From the NCBI GenBank assembly GCA_964352535.1, contig CAYGSW010000005.1, positions 1-49,526 on the forward strand: a DNA stretch of 49,526 nucleotides, given 5' to 3'. The stretch is from Granulosicoccus sp964352535. GTDB taxonomy: Bacteria > Pseudomonadota > Gammaproteobacteria > Granulosicoccales > Granulosicoccaceae. This document shows, piece after piece, positions 7,381-16,099 of the stretch (its first letter is position 1; the number at the start of each line of letters is the position of its first letter). Position numbers and translations under genes: made by a program. Below the pieces are notes generated by a model. The model was given only the letters and a program-made list of their open reading frames with translations, was not told the origin of the DNA and ran no database searches.

Positions 7381-9185
7381 GCAGACTCACTGACGAATAG
7401 AGAGGTTGGCGAAAACGTTGTCACATCGATCAAGCCCTTATCCGATATGCGCAACGCTGGTATTACCACTAATGCTAGCAGTGAATGCTGCATGTAGGCA
7501 TTGTTTAATGTACAGCCGCAGTCACGCATGGCATTCACCAGTTGCTGGGCCTTCTGTGCAACAACCTCCGCTCTCTCGGTTGACATCAATCCGGCTATGG
7601 GCAATTCCACCATAGCCAGCTGACGCCCACCCGCGAACAAGGTAACGCCGCCACCCACTTCTTGCAGACGATTGGCAGCCAATGCCATGTCCTCATGACT
7701 AGTACCCACAACAATCATGTGGTGCGAATCATGAGCAACGGTAGACGCCATGGCACACGGTGTGTTGTAACCGAATCCGGATACAAACCCATTGACCACT
7801 TCACCGGTGCCGCGATGCCGCTCCACTAAAGCTATCTGACAAACATCCCCTGCGGTGTCCATCTGAACCAGCCCATCACTCACTGATAGCTCTCTTTCCA
7901 AAGCACGTGTCGGCGCTTGATTTTCTATCACACCGATTACGCGAGCCGTCACCGTCGATGCGTCAGCCAACGGCGCCCGGATATGAAAGTCAGTACCCAC
8001 CAAAGTGCGTCCCATGTGTATGGTATTCATGCTGGAGGCAGGATAGTTTGCTGCAGGAATATCAACGGCAAGCTCCCCGTGACTTGCCACAACCACACCT
8101 TGAGCAATCACTTGTTCAATAGGCAGCTGCACCAGATCGGAGCTGATAATCATGTCTGCGCGACGCCCGGGTGTGATAGATCCCAGTTCACGCTCAAGCC
8201 CGAAATGCTCAGCCGTGTTTATTGTCGCCATCTGGATGGCGTGCATGGGTTTGAGCCCTTGTGCAATAGCATGGCGTACCACGCGATTCATATGGCCATC
8301 GTTCACCAGCGTGCCCGAATGCGAGTCATCGGTACACAGAATGAAATAACGAGGATCCAGACCATGCTCGGTAACCGCTTTTATCTGCGGCGCCACGTCA
8401 TACCAGGCAGAACCAAGACGCAGCATCGAGCGCATCCCTTGCCGCACTCTAGCGATCGCGTCTTCAACACGTGTGCCTTCATGATCATCAGCCGGGCCTC
8501 CGGCAACATAGCCGTGAAACGGTAAACCAAGATCAGGCGATGCGTAGTGCCCGCCAACGGTCTTGCCTGCGCTAACGGTGGCACTGATCTCGCCCTGCAT
8601 CTTTTTATCATTGTTGGCCACACCTGGGAAATTCATGACCTCTCCCAGACCGATGATGTTCGGCCATTGCATGGCCTCAACCACATCTGTCACACCCAAC
8701 GTCGCACCAGCAGTTTCAAGCCCGGGGGCGGAAGGCACACAACTGGGCATCTGCACATAGACATTGACCGGTAATCCCACGGCCTCGTCGTGCATCAATT
8801 TAACCCCGGCAAGACCCAGAACGTTGCCAATCTCATGCGGATCGATAAACATGGAGGTGGTGCCGTGAGGGATAACAGCCCGGGCAAATTCTGTGACTGT
8901 AACCATGCCGCTTTCCACATGCATGTGCGCATCACACAAGCCAGGTACCAGATAACGACCTTGTGCATCAATGATTTGCGTTTGTTCACCAATGGTGTGG
9001 CTGGCATCTGGCCCCACGTAGGCGAAGCGCCCGGCAACGATAGCTACATCCGTTCCGGTAATGATTTCCCCGGAGTGCACATTCACCCACCTGCCATTGC
9101 GCACCACGATATCCGCAGGAGTGCGGCCCATTGCTGTGTCAACCAGCGAAGCTGCCGCGTCTGATCTCAGGTTTAGTTTACTCAC
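7377..9185 (-). CDS. ade: Adenine deaminase
   Basis: Hydrolyses adenine to hypoxanthine and ammonia, feeding the xanthine dehydrogenase encoded downstream. This 602-residue amidohydrolase carries the metal-binding DAHMHVESGMV motif near residue 85, GHYASPDLG further on, a LCTDDSHSGTL segment and the family's C-terminal SHEDMALAANRL region. Translation starts at GTG (9185) with AGGAG ten bases upstream on the minus strand. It is the first gene of the five-gene minus-strand operon. A related adenine-deaminase-like amidohydrolase of other specificity is possible, but the pairing with xdhABC makes Ade the simplest reading. Confidence 0.93.
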   Translation of the reverse strand: MSKLNLRSDAAASLVDTAMGRTPADIVVRNGRWVNVHSGEIITGTDVAIVAGRFAYVGPDASHTIGEQTQIIDAQGRYLVPGLCDAHMHVESGMVTVTEFARAVIPHGTTSMFIDPHEIGNVLGLAGVKLMHDEAVGLPVNVYVQMPSCVPSAPGLETAGATLGVTDVVEAMQWPNIIGLGEVMNFPGVANNDKKMQGEISATVSAGKTVGGHYASPDLGLPFHGYVAGGPADDHEGTRVEDAIARVRQGMRSMLRLGSAWYDVAPQIKAVTEHGLDPRYFILCTDDSHSGTLVNDGHMNRVVRHAIAQGLKPMHAIQMATINTAEHFGLERELGSITPGRRADMIISSDLVQLPIEQVIAQGVVVASHGELAVDIPAANYPASSMNTIHMGRTLVGTDFHIRAPLADASTVTARVIGVIENQAPTRALERELSVSDGLVQMDTAGDVCQIALVERHRGTGEVVNGFVSGFGYNTPCAMASTVAHDSHHMIVVGTSHEDMALAANRLQEVGGGVTLFAGGRQLAMVELPIAGLMSTERAEVVAQKAQQLVNAMRDCGCTLNNAYMQHSLLALVVIPALRISDKGLIDVTTFSPTSLFVSESA

Positions 9186-9473
9186 GCCACGCTTACTCCT
9201 TTATTAGAGTCGGATAATCAATCCTGCCAGCAGAAAGTGGCCGGAATTGTGCACTTTACCCAAGACGGGAGAACCCCGCCTGCCCCTTGTCCGCTATACT
9301 GGTGCGTTAACCCAAGGGTCAGGGCCGTTATTCGAGACTCTTCGAGCGCTTGGCGCTCGTACCAAACCCGACACTGTCAGCATCTCGTCAAGCAGATATC
9401 GACTTTTTTCAAGTAACACCCTCAAAAGGGGTGCATGACCGCTGCGCACACCTAGCGCGCTCAGGACCAAACC
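9186..9473. promoter_or_regulatory. Divergent intergenic region between ade and typA
   Basis: These 288 bases should hold promoters for both directions. For typA a TATACT (9295-9300) is a possible -10 box but lacks a good -35. The implied typA leader contains a stem-loop, CGAGCG (9343-9348) with CGCTCG (9354-9359), and a second weak one around ACCCTCAAAAGGGGT near 9417-9431. Neither is followed by a T tract. I see no recognisable purine riboswitch in front of ade. Confidence 0.35.
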
Positions 9474-11311
9474 GTGATCCAGAAACTTCGCAATATAGCC
9501 ATCATAGCCCATGTCGATCATGGCAAGACCACACTGGTTGACAAGCTCTTGCAGCAGTCGGGCACCCTCGACATGCGCAAGGAGCAAACCGAGCGCCTGA
9601 TGGACTCCAACGCGATTGAAAAAGAACGCGGCATTACCATTCTGTCAAAGAACACCGCTATCCGCTGGAACGACTACCGCATCAACATCGTTGATACGCC
9701 GGGTCACGCCGATTTCGGCGGTGAAGTGGAGCGCGTTCTGAGTATGGTGGATTCTGTACTGTTGCTGGTCGATGCAGCCGAAGGCCCCATGCCCCAGACG
9801 CGCTTCGTCACCCAGAAGGCTTTTGCCATGGGTTTTCGCCCCATCGTTGTCATTAACAAGATCGACCGCGAAGGTGCTCGTCCAGACTGGGCGCTGGACC
9901 AGACCTTCGAGCTGTTCGACAATCTTGGCGCTACCGATGAGCAGCTTGATTTTCCGGTCATCTATGCCTCAGCGGTCAATGGTTACTCGGGGGTCGAACC
10001 CACAGTCACTGAAGGCGACATGACGCCTTTGTTCGAAACCATTATCGAAGAAGTCCCTGCCCCGGATGTCGACGTTGACGGTCCGCTGCAGATGCGTATC
10101 AGTTCGCTGGACTACAACAGCTACGTTGGCGTCATCGGTATTGCCCGCATTCAGCGTGGCCAGCTCAAACCTAACCAACAGGTTCGTGTGGTCAGCGCCG
10201 AAGGCAAGGAACGCAACGCGAAAGTATTGCAGGTGCTTGGTTTCCACGGGCTCGAGCGTATCGAAACACAGATGGCAGAAGCTGGCGACATCGTCTGCAT
10301 CACCGGCATCGACAAGCTCAATATTTCAGNNNNNNNNNNACCCTGTGCGATCCATCGGCAGTTGAAGCCATGACGCCTCTGACGGTGGACGAACCCACCA
10401 TCAGCATGATGTTCCAGCCCAACAGCTCGCCGTTTGCCGGTAAGGAAGGCAAATACGTCACCAGCCGTAATATCTGGGATCGTCTGCAGACTGAGCTTCT
10501 GCACAATGTAGCGCTACGGGTAGAACGGACTGAGCAGTCAGAAACGTTCAAAGTCTCCGGTCGAGGTGAGCTGCATCTGTCAGTGCTGATCGAGAACATG
10601 CGCCGTGAAGGCTACGAGATCGGTGTAGGCCGTCCAGTGGTCATTACTCGCACCAACGAAGAAACAGGACAAGTTGAAGAGCCCTTCGAGCAAGTCACCA
10701 TCGATGTGGAAGAGCAGCATCAGGGTGCCATTATGGAAAAGATGGGTGAGCGACGTGCGGAGCTGAAAGATATGGTGCCTGATGGCAAGGGTCGCGTTCG
10801 TCTGGATTACATCGCACCTGCGCGTGGCATGATCGGTTTTCGTACTGAATTCCTGACGGCCACATCAGGTACAGGCCTGATCTACTCGGTATTTGACCAC
10901 TATGGCCCGCAAATCAAGATCAACGTTGGTTCACGACGCAACGGTGTACTGATCTCCAACGGGCAAGGCAAGGCCCTGGGCTTTGCATTGTGGAACCTGC
11001 AGGAGCGTGGTCGTCTGATTCTTGGTGCCAACTCACAGGTGTATGAAGGACAGATTATCGGCATTCACTCACGTGACAATGACTTGACGGTCAACTGTCT
11101 CAAAGGCAAGCAGCTGACTAACGTTCGAGCATCAGGTACCGATGAAAACATCGTGCTGACGCCACACATCAACATGAGTCTTGAGCAGGCGCTGGAATTC
11201 ATCGACGATGACGAGCTGGTTGAAGTCACGCCGGAGAGCATCCGTGTTCGCAAGAAGTTTTTGACCGAAAACGAGCGCAAGCGTAACGCTCGACCTGCAA
11301 AAGCGTCTTAG
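9474..11311 (+). CDS. typA: Ribosome-binding GTPase TypA/BipA (interrupted by an assembly gap)
   Basis: A translational GTPase that acts on ribosomes and in 50S assembly, notably in cold or stress. The G motifs are AHVDHGKTTL, RGITI, DTPGHADF and NKIDRE. The C-terminal half has SGRGELHLSVLIENMRREG, GKGRVRLDYIAPARG, the HSRDNDLTVN segment and EFIDDDELVEVTP. The GTG start has AGGA eight bases upstream. Ten N at 10330-10339 shift the frame as written. Comparison with E. coli TypA (NISD then T-C-D) predicts that only two bases, completing one Asp codon, are really missing. With that repair the gene is intact at 609 residues. This is an assembly artefact, not a pseudogene. Confidence 0.94.
10330..10339. 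other. Assembly gap (10 N) inside typA
   Basis: A placeholder run of N. The flanking coding sequence fits a true gap of 2 bases (or 2 plus a multiple of 3), not 10. Confidence 0.9.
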
Positions 11312-11314
11312 GAG

Positions 11315-11324
11315 NNNNNNNNNN
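11315..11324. other. Assembly gap (10 N) in the typA-zapE intergenic region
   Basis: The run begins four bases after the typA stop, between two converging genes, where a bidirectional terminator would be expected. Any such hairpin is therefore hidden. The sequence just after the gap is A/T rich. Confidence 0.85.
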
Positions 11325-11362
11325 CCTTAAAACTTAGGATTCTAAATTTTGAGGTGGTGGGA

Positions 11363-12481
11363 CTACTGTCCTCTCCCAGCTCCCAGATACTCGGTAGTTT
11401 GCATCTCGAACAAGCGGCTGGCAGCACGTTCAAATTCGAACGAAAGACGCTTGCCGGTATACAGCTTGTCCGCCGGTGCCTCGGCAGAAACGATCAGCTT
11501 CACATGCCGATCATAGAATTCATCGATCATGTTTACAAACCGCCTTGCCGCATCATCAGACCCATCATTCATAACCGGAATGTCACTGATCATGATGGTT
11601 TGAAACTGACTGGCAAGCTCAATGTAATCCTGCGTTGAGCGGGTACTGTTGCATAACGCATCGAATGCAAACCACGCAATATCTCCGGTATGCCCGATAG
11701 TCTCCACTGTGCGCGAATTGATCTGGATACTCGATGACTTGGCATCGAAGTCTGCCCGTATAGTGTCAAAGTAGCGCTGCATGGCTCTTTGCGTTTTTCG
11801 GTCAGCCATACCATCGCTGAAACGACTGACGCGATATACAGGTTCCTTGCGTAATATTCGCAACCGGTAATCCGTAGGTCCAACCATTTCCAGCACATCA
11901 GTGTGCTTACAGATCTGAGCGATGGCGGGTAGAAAACGAGCACGCTGCAAACCGTCTTTATACAAGCCGTCAGGGGGCACATTGGACGTTGTAATCAGCG
12001 TGACACCACGATTAAACAAAGCTGTCAGAAGCCCTCCCAACAACATCGCGTCAGTGATGTCGTTGACATGAATCTCATCAAGCAACAGTAAGCGTGAATG
12101 CGATGCCCAGTCATCGGCTATGCGCAGTATCGGGTCCTCAACCCCTTCCAGCTTGCGAAGATCATCATGTATTTGTTTCATGAAGCGATGAAAATGCAAG
12201 CGTGTCTTGTCTTGCAAGTCAACGGTATCGAAAAACAGATCACACAAGTGTGTTTTGCCACGACCGACACCACCCCAGAGATACAAACCCTTGATGCCAG
12301 CCACGCGGTAGTCGTCGGGTTTTTTCCAGCGAGCAAATAGCGAGCGTGAAGGAGCCACCCAGTTCTTGCGGCGTATTAACTCATCACCGATAAGATCAAG
12401 CTTTTGCATGACTGCACGTTGCTCTGCATCAACGCGCAGCACGCCACTGCTGACTTCGGCATCATATCGGGCTAGAGGCAC
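11363..12481 (-). CDS. zapE: AFG1-family ATPase, cell-division protein ZapE
   Basis: A 372-residue P-loop ATPase that associates with FtsZ in constriction in gammaproteobacteria; mitochondrial AFG1 is its relative. Visible motifs are Walker A GGVGRGKTHL near residue 70, Walker B LLLLDEIHVND, sensor-like TTSNVPPDGLY, and the family's FDALCNSTRS and RFVNMIDEFYDR segments. The start is GTG at 12481. It lies 15 bases downstream of the PilZ gene on the same strand, so MotA-like, PilZ and zapE may form one transcript. Confidence 0.93.
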   Translation of the reverse strand: MPLARYDAEVSSGVLRVDAEQRAVMQKLDLIGDELIRRKNWVAPSRSLFARWKKPDDYRVAGIKGLYLWGGVGRGKTHLCDLFFDTVDLQDKTRLHFHRFMKQIHDDLRKLEGVEDPILRIADDWASHSRLLLLDEIHVNDITDAMLLGGLLTALFNRGVTLITTSNVPPDGLYKDGLQRARFLPAIAQICKHTDVLEMVGPTDYRLRILRKEPVYRVSRFSDGMADRKTQRAMQRYFDTIRADFDAKSSSIQINSRTVETIGHTGDIAWFAFDALCNSTRSTQDYIELASQFQTIMISDIPVMNDGSDDAARRFVNMIDEFYDRHVKLIVSAEAPADKLYTGKRLSFEFERAASRLFEMQTTEYLGAGRGQ

Positions 12482-12496
12482 AGACCTGATCCAGGC

Positions 12497-12874
12497 TTAG
12501 TAATCACAGCCAGAACTGGCAGAACGAAGCGAACGGATCGCATCCTTTTGCCTGATAAGGGCATAGTGATGTAGCGCATCCTGCTCCTCTGCCAGTAAAT
12601 TGATGAACCTGCATTGCAGCACCTCGTCATCGCTGGCAGGAAGAATATCCACGTAACCTCCGATTGAGCGGTTGTCGGTTGGCAGATCCATACTGAACGG
12701 GTAACGCCTGCCACTGGCAATAACGCCTGCAGGTAATGTGAATCCACTGGCACTGATGTCCAGAACGCGCATCAGTCGTCCGTCAATCTGCAGAATGATC
12801 GGATCATCAGGGTCGGGTACGACCGGGTAGGCGGTGCGACCACTGGAAGCCACCTGAATGGTAATGTCGTTCAT
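12497..12874 (-). CDS. PilZ-domain protein (YcgR-like C-terminal half)
   Basis: This 125-residue protein resembles a lone PilZ domain, the c-di-GMP receptor fold. The D/N-x-S-x-x-G motif is present as DISASG at residues 39-44, and the later CRFINL plus EEQDALHHYALIRQ region matches the end of PilZ domains. The N-terminal RxxxR loop is degenerate: Arg13 is followed by Pro at the second Arg position, so c-di-GMP binding may be weak or lost. Its ATG overlaps the stop of the MotA-like gene (ATGA), which implies coupled expression and a possible functional pair. Confidence 0.7.
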   Translation of the reverse strand: MNDITIQVASSGRTAYPVVPDPDDPIILQIDGRLMRVLDISASGFTLPAGVIASGRRYPFSMDLPTDNRSIGGYVDILPASDDEVLQCRFINLLAEEQDALHHYALIRQKDAIRSLRSASSGCDY

Positions 12875-13704
12875 GTGCGCAAACCTGCAGGTACAAGCAA
12901 CGCCAGTCGCGCATGTAGCCGTTGCACGTTGTTATCTTCCAATATGATGACTGCACCGCGGTACGCGATTTCAGCGATAACCAGTTCACGCACATGAGCG
13001 GCACGCAGTCTTGCTATCAGTATTACCATAATAATAGCCAGACTGGCGCCGCAGATAAAGGGTAAAAAGGTACTACCAGCGAATATTTCAGCCGCTGTGT
13101 TGGTAAATCTGAGCAGTGATCCGAGCAAGCCGAACATCAGCGCGTAGATGGCTGTAAACAGAAAAACATCAGCGGCCATCTGATGAAACAGCTTTTCCTT
13201 GGCAATCCGTCGATCCAGTGCAAACCGAATCGACGAGCCCGAAGAAGCTTCTCCGATGAGCTGGCAAACCTCTTCAACTTCAACCGAGTTGGACCGAATT
13301 TCAGCAACACCGAGCAACCCGTCGCGCCGACTCACTTCGCACACCTTGAGCATGGCTCTGATCATTTGTCTGGGCGCATTGCCTCCATATACGCCGCGTA
13401 CCAGCGCGAGCTGAAGCGCCTGTACTATCTGCGTGACGGAGAAACTGAGCAGCAATCCGGCAAGCGAACCTCCAAAGACCACAATGACAGATTGAACAAC
13501 GTCGAAAAAGTCAGTGGCATTGCTCAGAAACAGGGCGAGGCCAACCGTAAGCAGCATGACCGCCAATACCAGCGGTATGACTTGCACTACGTTGACGCTT
13601 TGTTGTTTGTGCACCAATGAATCTTCTGCAGTGGTCAGTAACACGATGGGAAGTGAGCTATGGCCGGTGGAAACGATACGCTCCACCGGCTTGCGTATTA
13701 GCAA
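12871..13704 (-). CDS. MotA-like membrane protein lacking key motor residues
   Basis: A 277-residue protein with four hydrophobic segments (about residues 40-62, 68-90, 179-199 and 212-232) arranged like the flagellar stator MotA. VFGGSLAGLLLSF matches the second MotA helix, the loop has SRRDGLLGVAE (125-135), and the end AYRGAVIILEDNN...LVPAGLR matches the MotA tail. By eye the MotA Arg90 equivalent is kept (Arg126), the Glu98 position is Ala134, and the Pro173 position is Leu189. No motB lies nearby. It may be a scaffold or degenerate channel, not a proton-driven stator. The annotated start is a TTG; nearby alternatives (TTG or GTG around residues 30-31) are equally possible. Confidence 0.6.
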   Translation of the reverse strand: MLIRKPVERIVSTGHSSLPIVLLTTAEDSLVHKQQSVNVVQVIPLVLAVMLLTVGLALFLSNATDFFDVVQSVIVVFGGSLAGLLLSFSVTQIVQALQLALVRGVYGGNAPRQMIRAMLKVCEVSRRDGLLGVAEIRSNSVEVEEVCQLIGEASSGSSIRFALDRRIAKEKLFHQMAADVFLFTAIYALMFGLLGSLLRFTNTAAEIFAGSTFLPFICGASLAIIMVILIARLRAAHVRELVIAEIAYRGAVIILEDNNVQRLHARLALLVPAGLRT

Positions 13705-13934
13705 AGCCGGCGAATCTGAAAAAAGAATAGCAGAATAGTTTCAAGGTTAAAGTCGGATTTGGCTTGCACCCGTGGCTGGCAGGAACAAATGCCTCTCCGT
13801 TGTGGAGTTTACTCATGCCAGCGGCAACTGCTCGCGACGCTGCCTGATTGGCTAACTAACCGGCCTATCAGACCAGAACTATTCACCGACAGCACCCGTT
13901 CAGTGCTCGAAAGACATGCCTGCGTGAAAACCGA
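13705..13934. other. Intergenic region upstream of the MotA-like gene
   Basis: These 230 bases separate the metalloprotease stop from the MotA-like start on the same strand and presumably hold the promoter of the MotA-PilZ-zapE unit. I see no clear terminator, repeat or convincing -10/-35 pair. Confidence 0.3.
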
Positions 13935-14663
13935 TTAACGGGCCAGTTCAAGCCATGGCGGCACCTGTGAACCCGCCTGAGACAAGCGGCGATCCAGCCC
14001 ACGGGCATTCACGCTCAACTGTCGCAACAAGCCCCAGAAGTCCTCGGAATGGTCCAGATGCACCGTGTGGGCAAGCTCATGTAACAAGACGTAATCCACC
14101 AGATCGCGGCTGAGAAACAACAGTTTGTAATTCAGACTCAGGGTTCCACTGGATGAGTAGCTTCCCCACACTGTCCGCTGACCGCGGATGCTCACACGTT
14201 TGTAGTGCAGGCCATGCAAATGCGCATGCGATGCCAGCAGAGACGGTAACACTGAACGCGCAATTTGCTTCAGACATCCCGCAATCTCACTGGCGACAGC
14301 AGCTTTATCGTCAATGGCTGAGTGAATGCTGCGATGGTAAATATCCACAGCACCGTGTGCAGCAATCGCACTGTCTGGACTATCAGTGTAGCTAAGCAAC
14401 AGGTGTCGACCGATGGCTTCGAGTGGCAAACTCTGTGGTGGCCAACAACGAAAATGCTCCGGGGTGTTGGCTTCAATCTCTGCAAGCGCGTCGATAATCC
14501 AGGCACGATTGCTTTCAACAAACTCGCGTACCCTGGCTTGTGGAAAGCGCCTGGGAATGCTCACCACCAGGCCCCTGCCCGGGACTACACGCAGCGAGGC
14601 TCGTTTGGCTCGAGCACGTACAACCAGCTCATAGTTGAGGTCTTGCAGGCTATGTAAGCTCAT
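13935..14663 (-). CDS. YgjP-family (DUF45) metallopeptidase
   Basis: A 242-residue protein of the YgjP/WSS1-like metallopeptidase family. The zinc site is LLHELAHTVHLDHSEDFW, with HExxH and a third His in the HS-x-x-FW motif. The upstream segments VSIRGQRTVWGSYSSSG and LSLNYKLLFLSRDLVDYV are the typical substrate-side strands. The N-terminal half (RAKRASLRVVPGRGLVVSIP) matches the family. The length is normal and the ATG start is well placed. The cellular role is poorly defined. It stands alone, divergent from the antiporter gene. Confidence 0.88.
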   Translation of the reverse strand: MSLHSLQDLNYELVVRARAKRASLRVVPGRGLVVSIPRRFPQARVREFVESNRAWIIDALAEIEANTPEHFRCWPPQSLPLEAIGRHLLLSYTDSPDSAIAAHGAVDIYHRSIHSAIDDKAAVASEIAGCLKQIARSVLPSLLASHAHLHGLHYKRVSIRGQRTVWGSYSSSGTLSLNYKLLFLSRDLVDYVLLHELAHTVHLDHSEDFWGLLRQLSVNARGLDRRLSQAGSQVPPWLELAR

Positions 14664-14768
14664 GGATCAACATTAACCTCAATGAGATTAACTGTAATTA
14701 TATACGTGCACATTGGCTTTCAACGCTATAGTTTACGCCACACCGCCAGCGCTTGAACACAATTCCCC

Positions 14769-16025
14769 ATGTCGTTACTCACCATAACCAGCATCCTCAT
14801 TACCGTAGCCGCGTTATTTGCCTACGTAAATTATCGAACACTCAAGTTGCCAAACACCATCGGCATCATGGTTATTTCGCTGGCTTTCTCACTGGTGCTG
14901 GTGTTGCTGGGCAACCTCGGCTTTGGCGATGCTGAGCGCATTGCGACAGGGATTGTCAATCAGATCGAATTCGACAATACGCTTCTCAACGGCATGCTTG
15001 GTTTTCTGCTGTTTGCCGGTGCAATGCACATTAATCTGGACCGCCTGCTGGAGCGCAAATGGACGATTGGCCTGCTGGCCTCAGTCGGTGTGCTCACCAG
15101 CATGTTTCTGGTGGCAGGTGGTGCGTACTACCTGTTTCAGTTGTTCGGCTTTCACGTTCCTTTTATTTTCTGCCTGCTGTTCGGTTCGCTTATTTCACCC
15201 ACTGACCCCATTGCAGTCATGGGCATTCTAAAAACTGCTGGTGCCAGCAAATCACTGGAAATCAAGATTGCCGGTGAATCATTGTTTAATGACGGTGTTG
15301 CTATCGTTGTGTTTCTTGCAATCTTTGGCATCGCGGTTAACGGTGAATCGTTTGATGCACAACACATTGGTGTGCTGTTCGTTCAGGAGGCCTTCGGAGG
15401 AGCACTGTTTGGATTCACCTGCGGCTGGACGGTGTTACAGATGCTCAAGCGGGTGGACAATTATCAGGTCGAGATCCTGTTAACTCTGGCCCTGGTGTCA
15501 GGTGGCGCAACCGCTGCTGCAGGTTTGCACCTGTCAGCGCCCATTGCCGTTGTGGTTGCCGGTCTGATGATTGGCAATCATGGCCGACGCAATGCCATGA
15601 GCGACGCAACAGTGCAACACCTGGATACCTTCTGGGAACTGATTGACGAGATCCTGAACGCCGTGTTGTTCCTCATTATTGGCCTTGAGGTCATTGTCAT
15701 TCAACTCAATGCCGAGTTATGGGTGGCAGGTGTCGCCATGGCATTGATGGTCTTGCTGGCGCGTTTGATCTCTGTGGGAATACCGGTAACGCTATTACGC
15801 AAACTGAACGGGGAATTTCACCCACACGCCATAAAGATATTGACGTGGGGTGGGTTGCGCGGTGGTATATCGGTTGCGCTGGCTCTGTCTATCCCTGCAG
15901 GCCCTGAGCGTGACCTCATCGTAGCTGTCACCTACGTCATTGTTGTGCTGTCAATTCTGGTTCAGGGGCTAACCATCGGCAAACTGGTAAAAGCCACCGC
16001 TGTCCGCACTGACAGTGAACAGTGA
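14769..16025 (+). CDS. CPA1-family Na+/H+ antiporter
   Basis: A 418-residue inner-membrane protein with about a dozen hydrophobic segments. Monovalent cation:proton antiporter-1 signatures are present: FGSLISPTDPIAVMG with the ion-binding Asp, GESLFNDGVAIVVFL, and the late WGGLRGGISVALAL. It probably expels Na+ in exchange for H+, useful in a saline habitat. There is no long cytoplasmic tail or RCK domain. The ATG at 14769 places the first helix at residues 3-20. The gene is monocistronic, divergent from the metallopeptidase gene and convergent with the histidine kinase gene. Confidence 0.9.
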   Translation: MSLLTITSILITVAALFAYVNYRTLKLPNTIGIMVISLAFSLVLVLLGNLGFGDAERIATGIVNQIEFDNTLLNGMLGFLLFAGAMHINLDRLLERKWTIGLLASVGVLTSMFLVAGGAYYLFQLFGFHVPFIFCLLFGSLISPTDPIAVMGILKTAGASKSLEIKIAGESLFNDGVAIVVFLAIFGIAVNGESFDAQHIGVLFVQEAFGGALFGFTCGWTVLQMLKRVDNYQVEILLTLALVSGGATAAAGLHLSAPIAVVVAGLMIGNHGRRNAMSDATVQHLDTFWELIDEILNAVLFLIIGLEVIVIQLNAELWVAGVAMALMVLLARLISVGIPVTLLRKLNGEFHPHAIKILTWGGLRGGISVALALSIPAGPERDLIVAVTYVIVVLSILVQGLTIGKLVKATAVRTDSEQ

Positions 16026-16099
16026 GCAACTAAAAAAACACAGGAAAAAGCGATGGAATGTGACGCAGAATAGTGACCGATGAAGGTGCCCACCCAAGA

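Noticed and set aside
8790..9164. A 124-residue plus-strand frame opposite ade
   Set aside because: It lies entirely antisense to the adenine deaminase gene, has many His and Cys by chance of codon bias and no recognisable domain.
9474..10373. A truncated TypA of about 300 residues followed by a second separate gene
   Set aside because: The break coincides exactly with a ten-N placeholder and the two parts join perfectly when compared with TypA. It is one gene.
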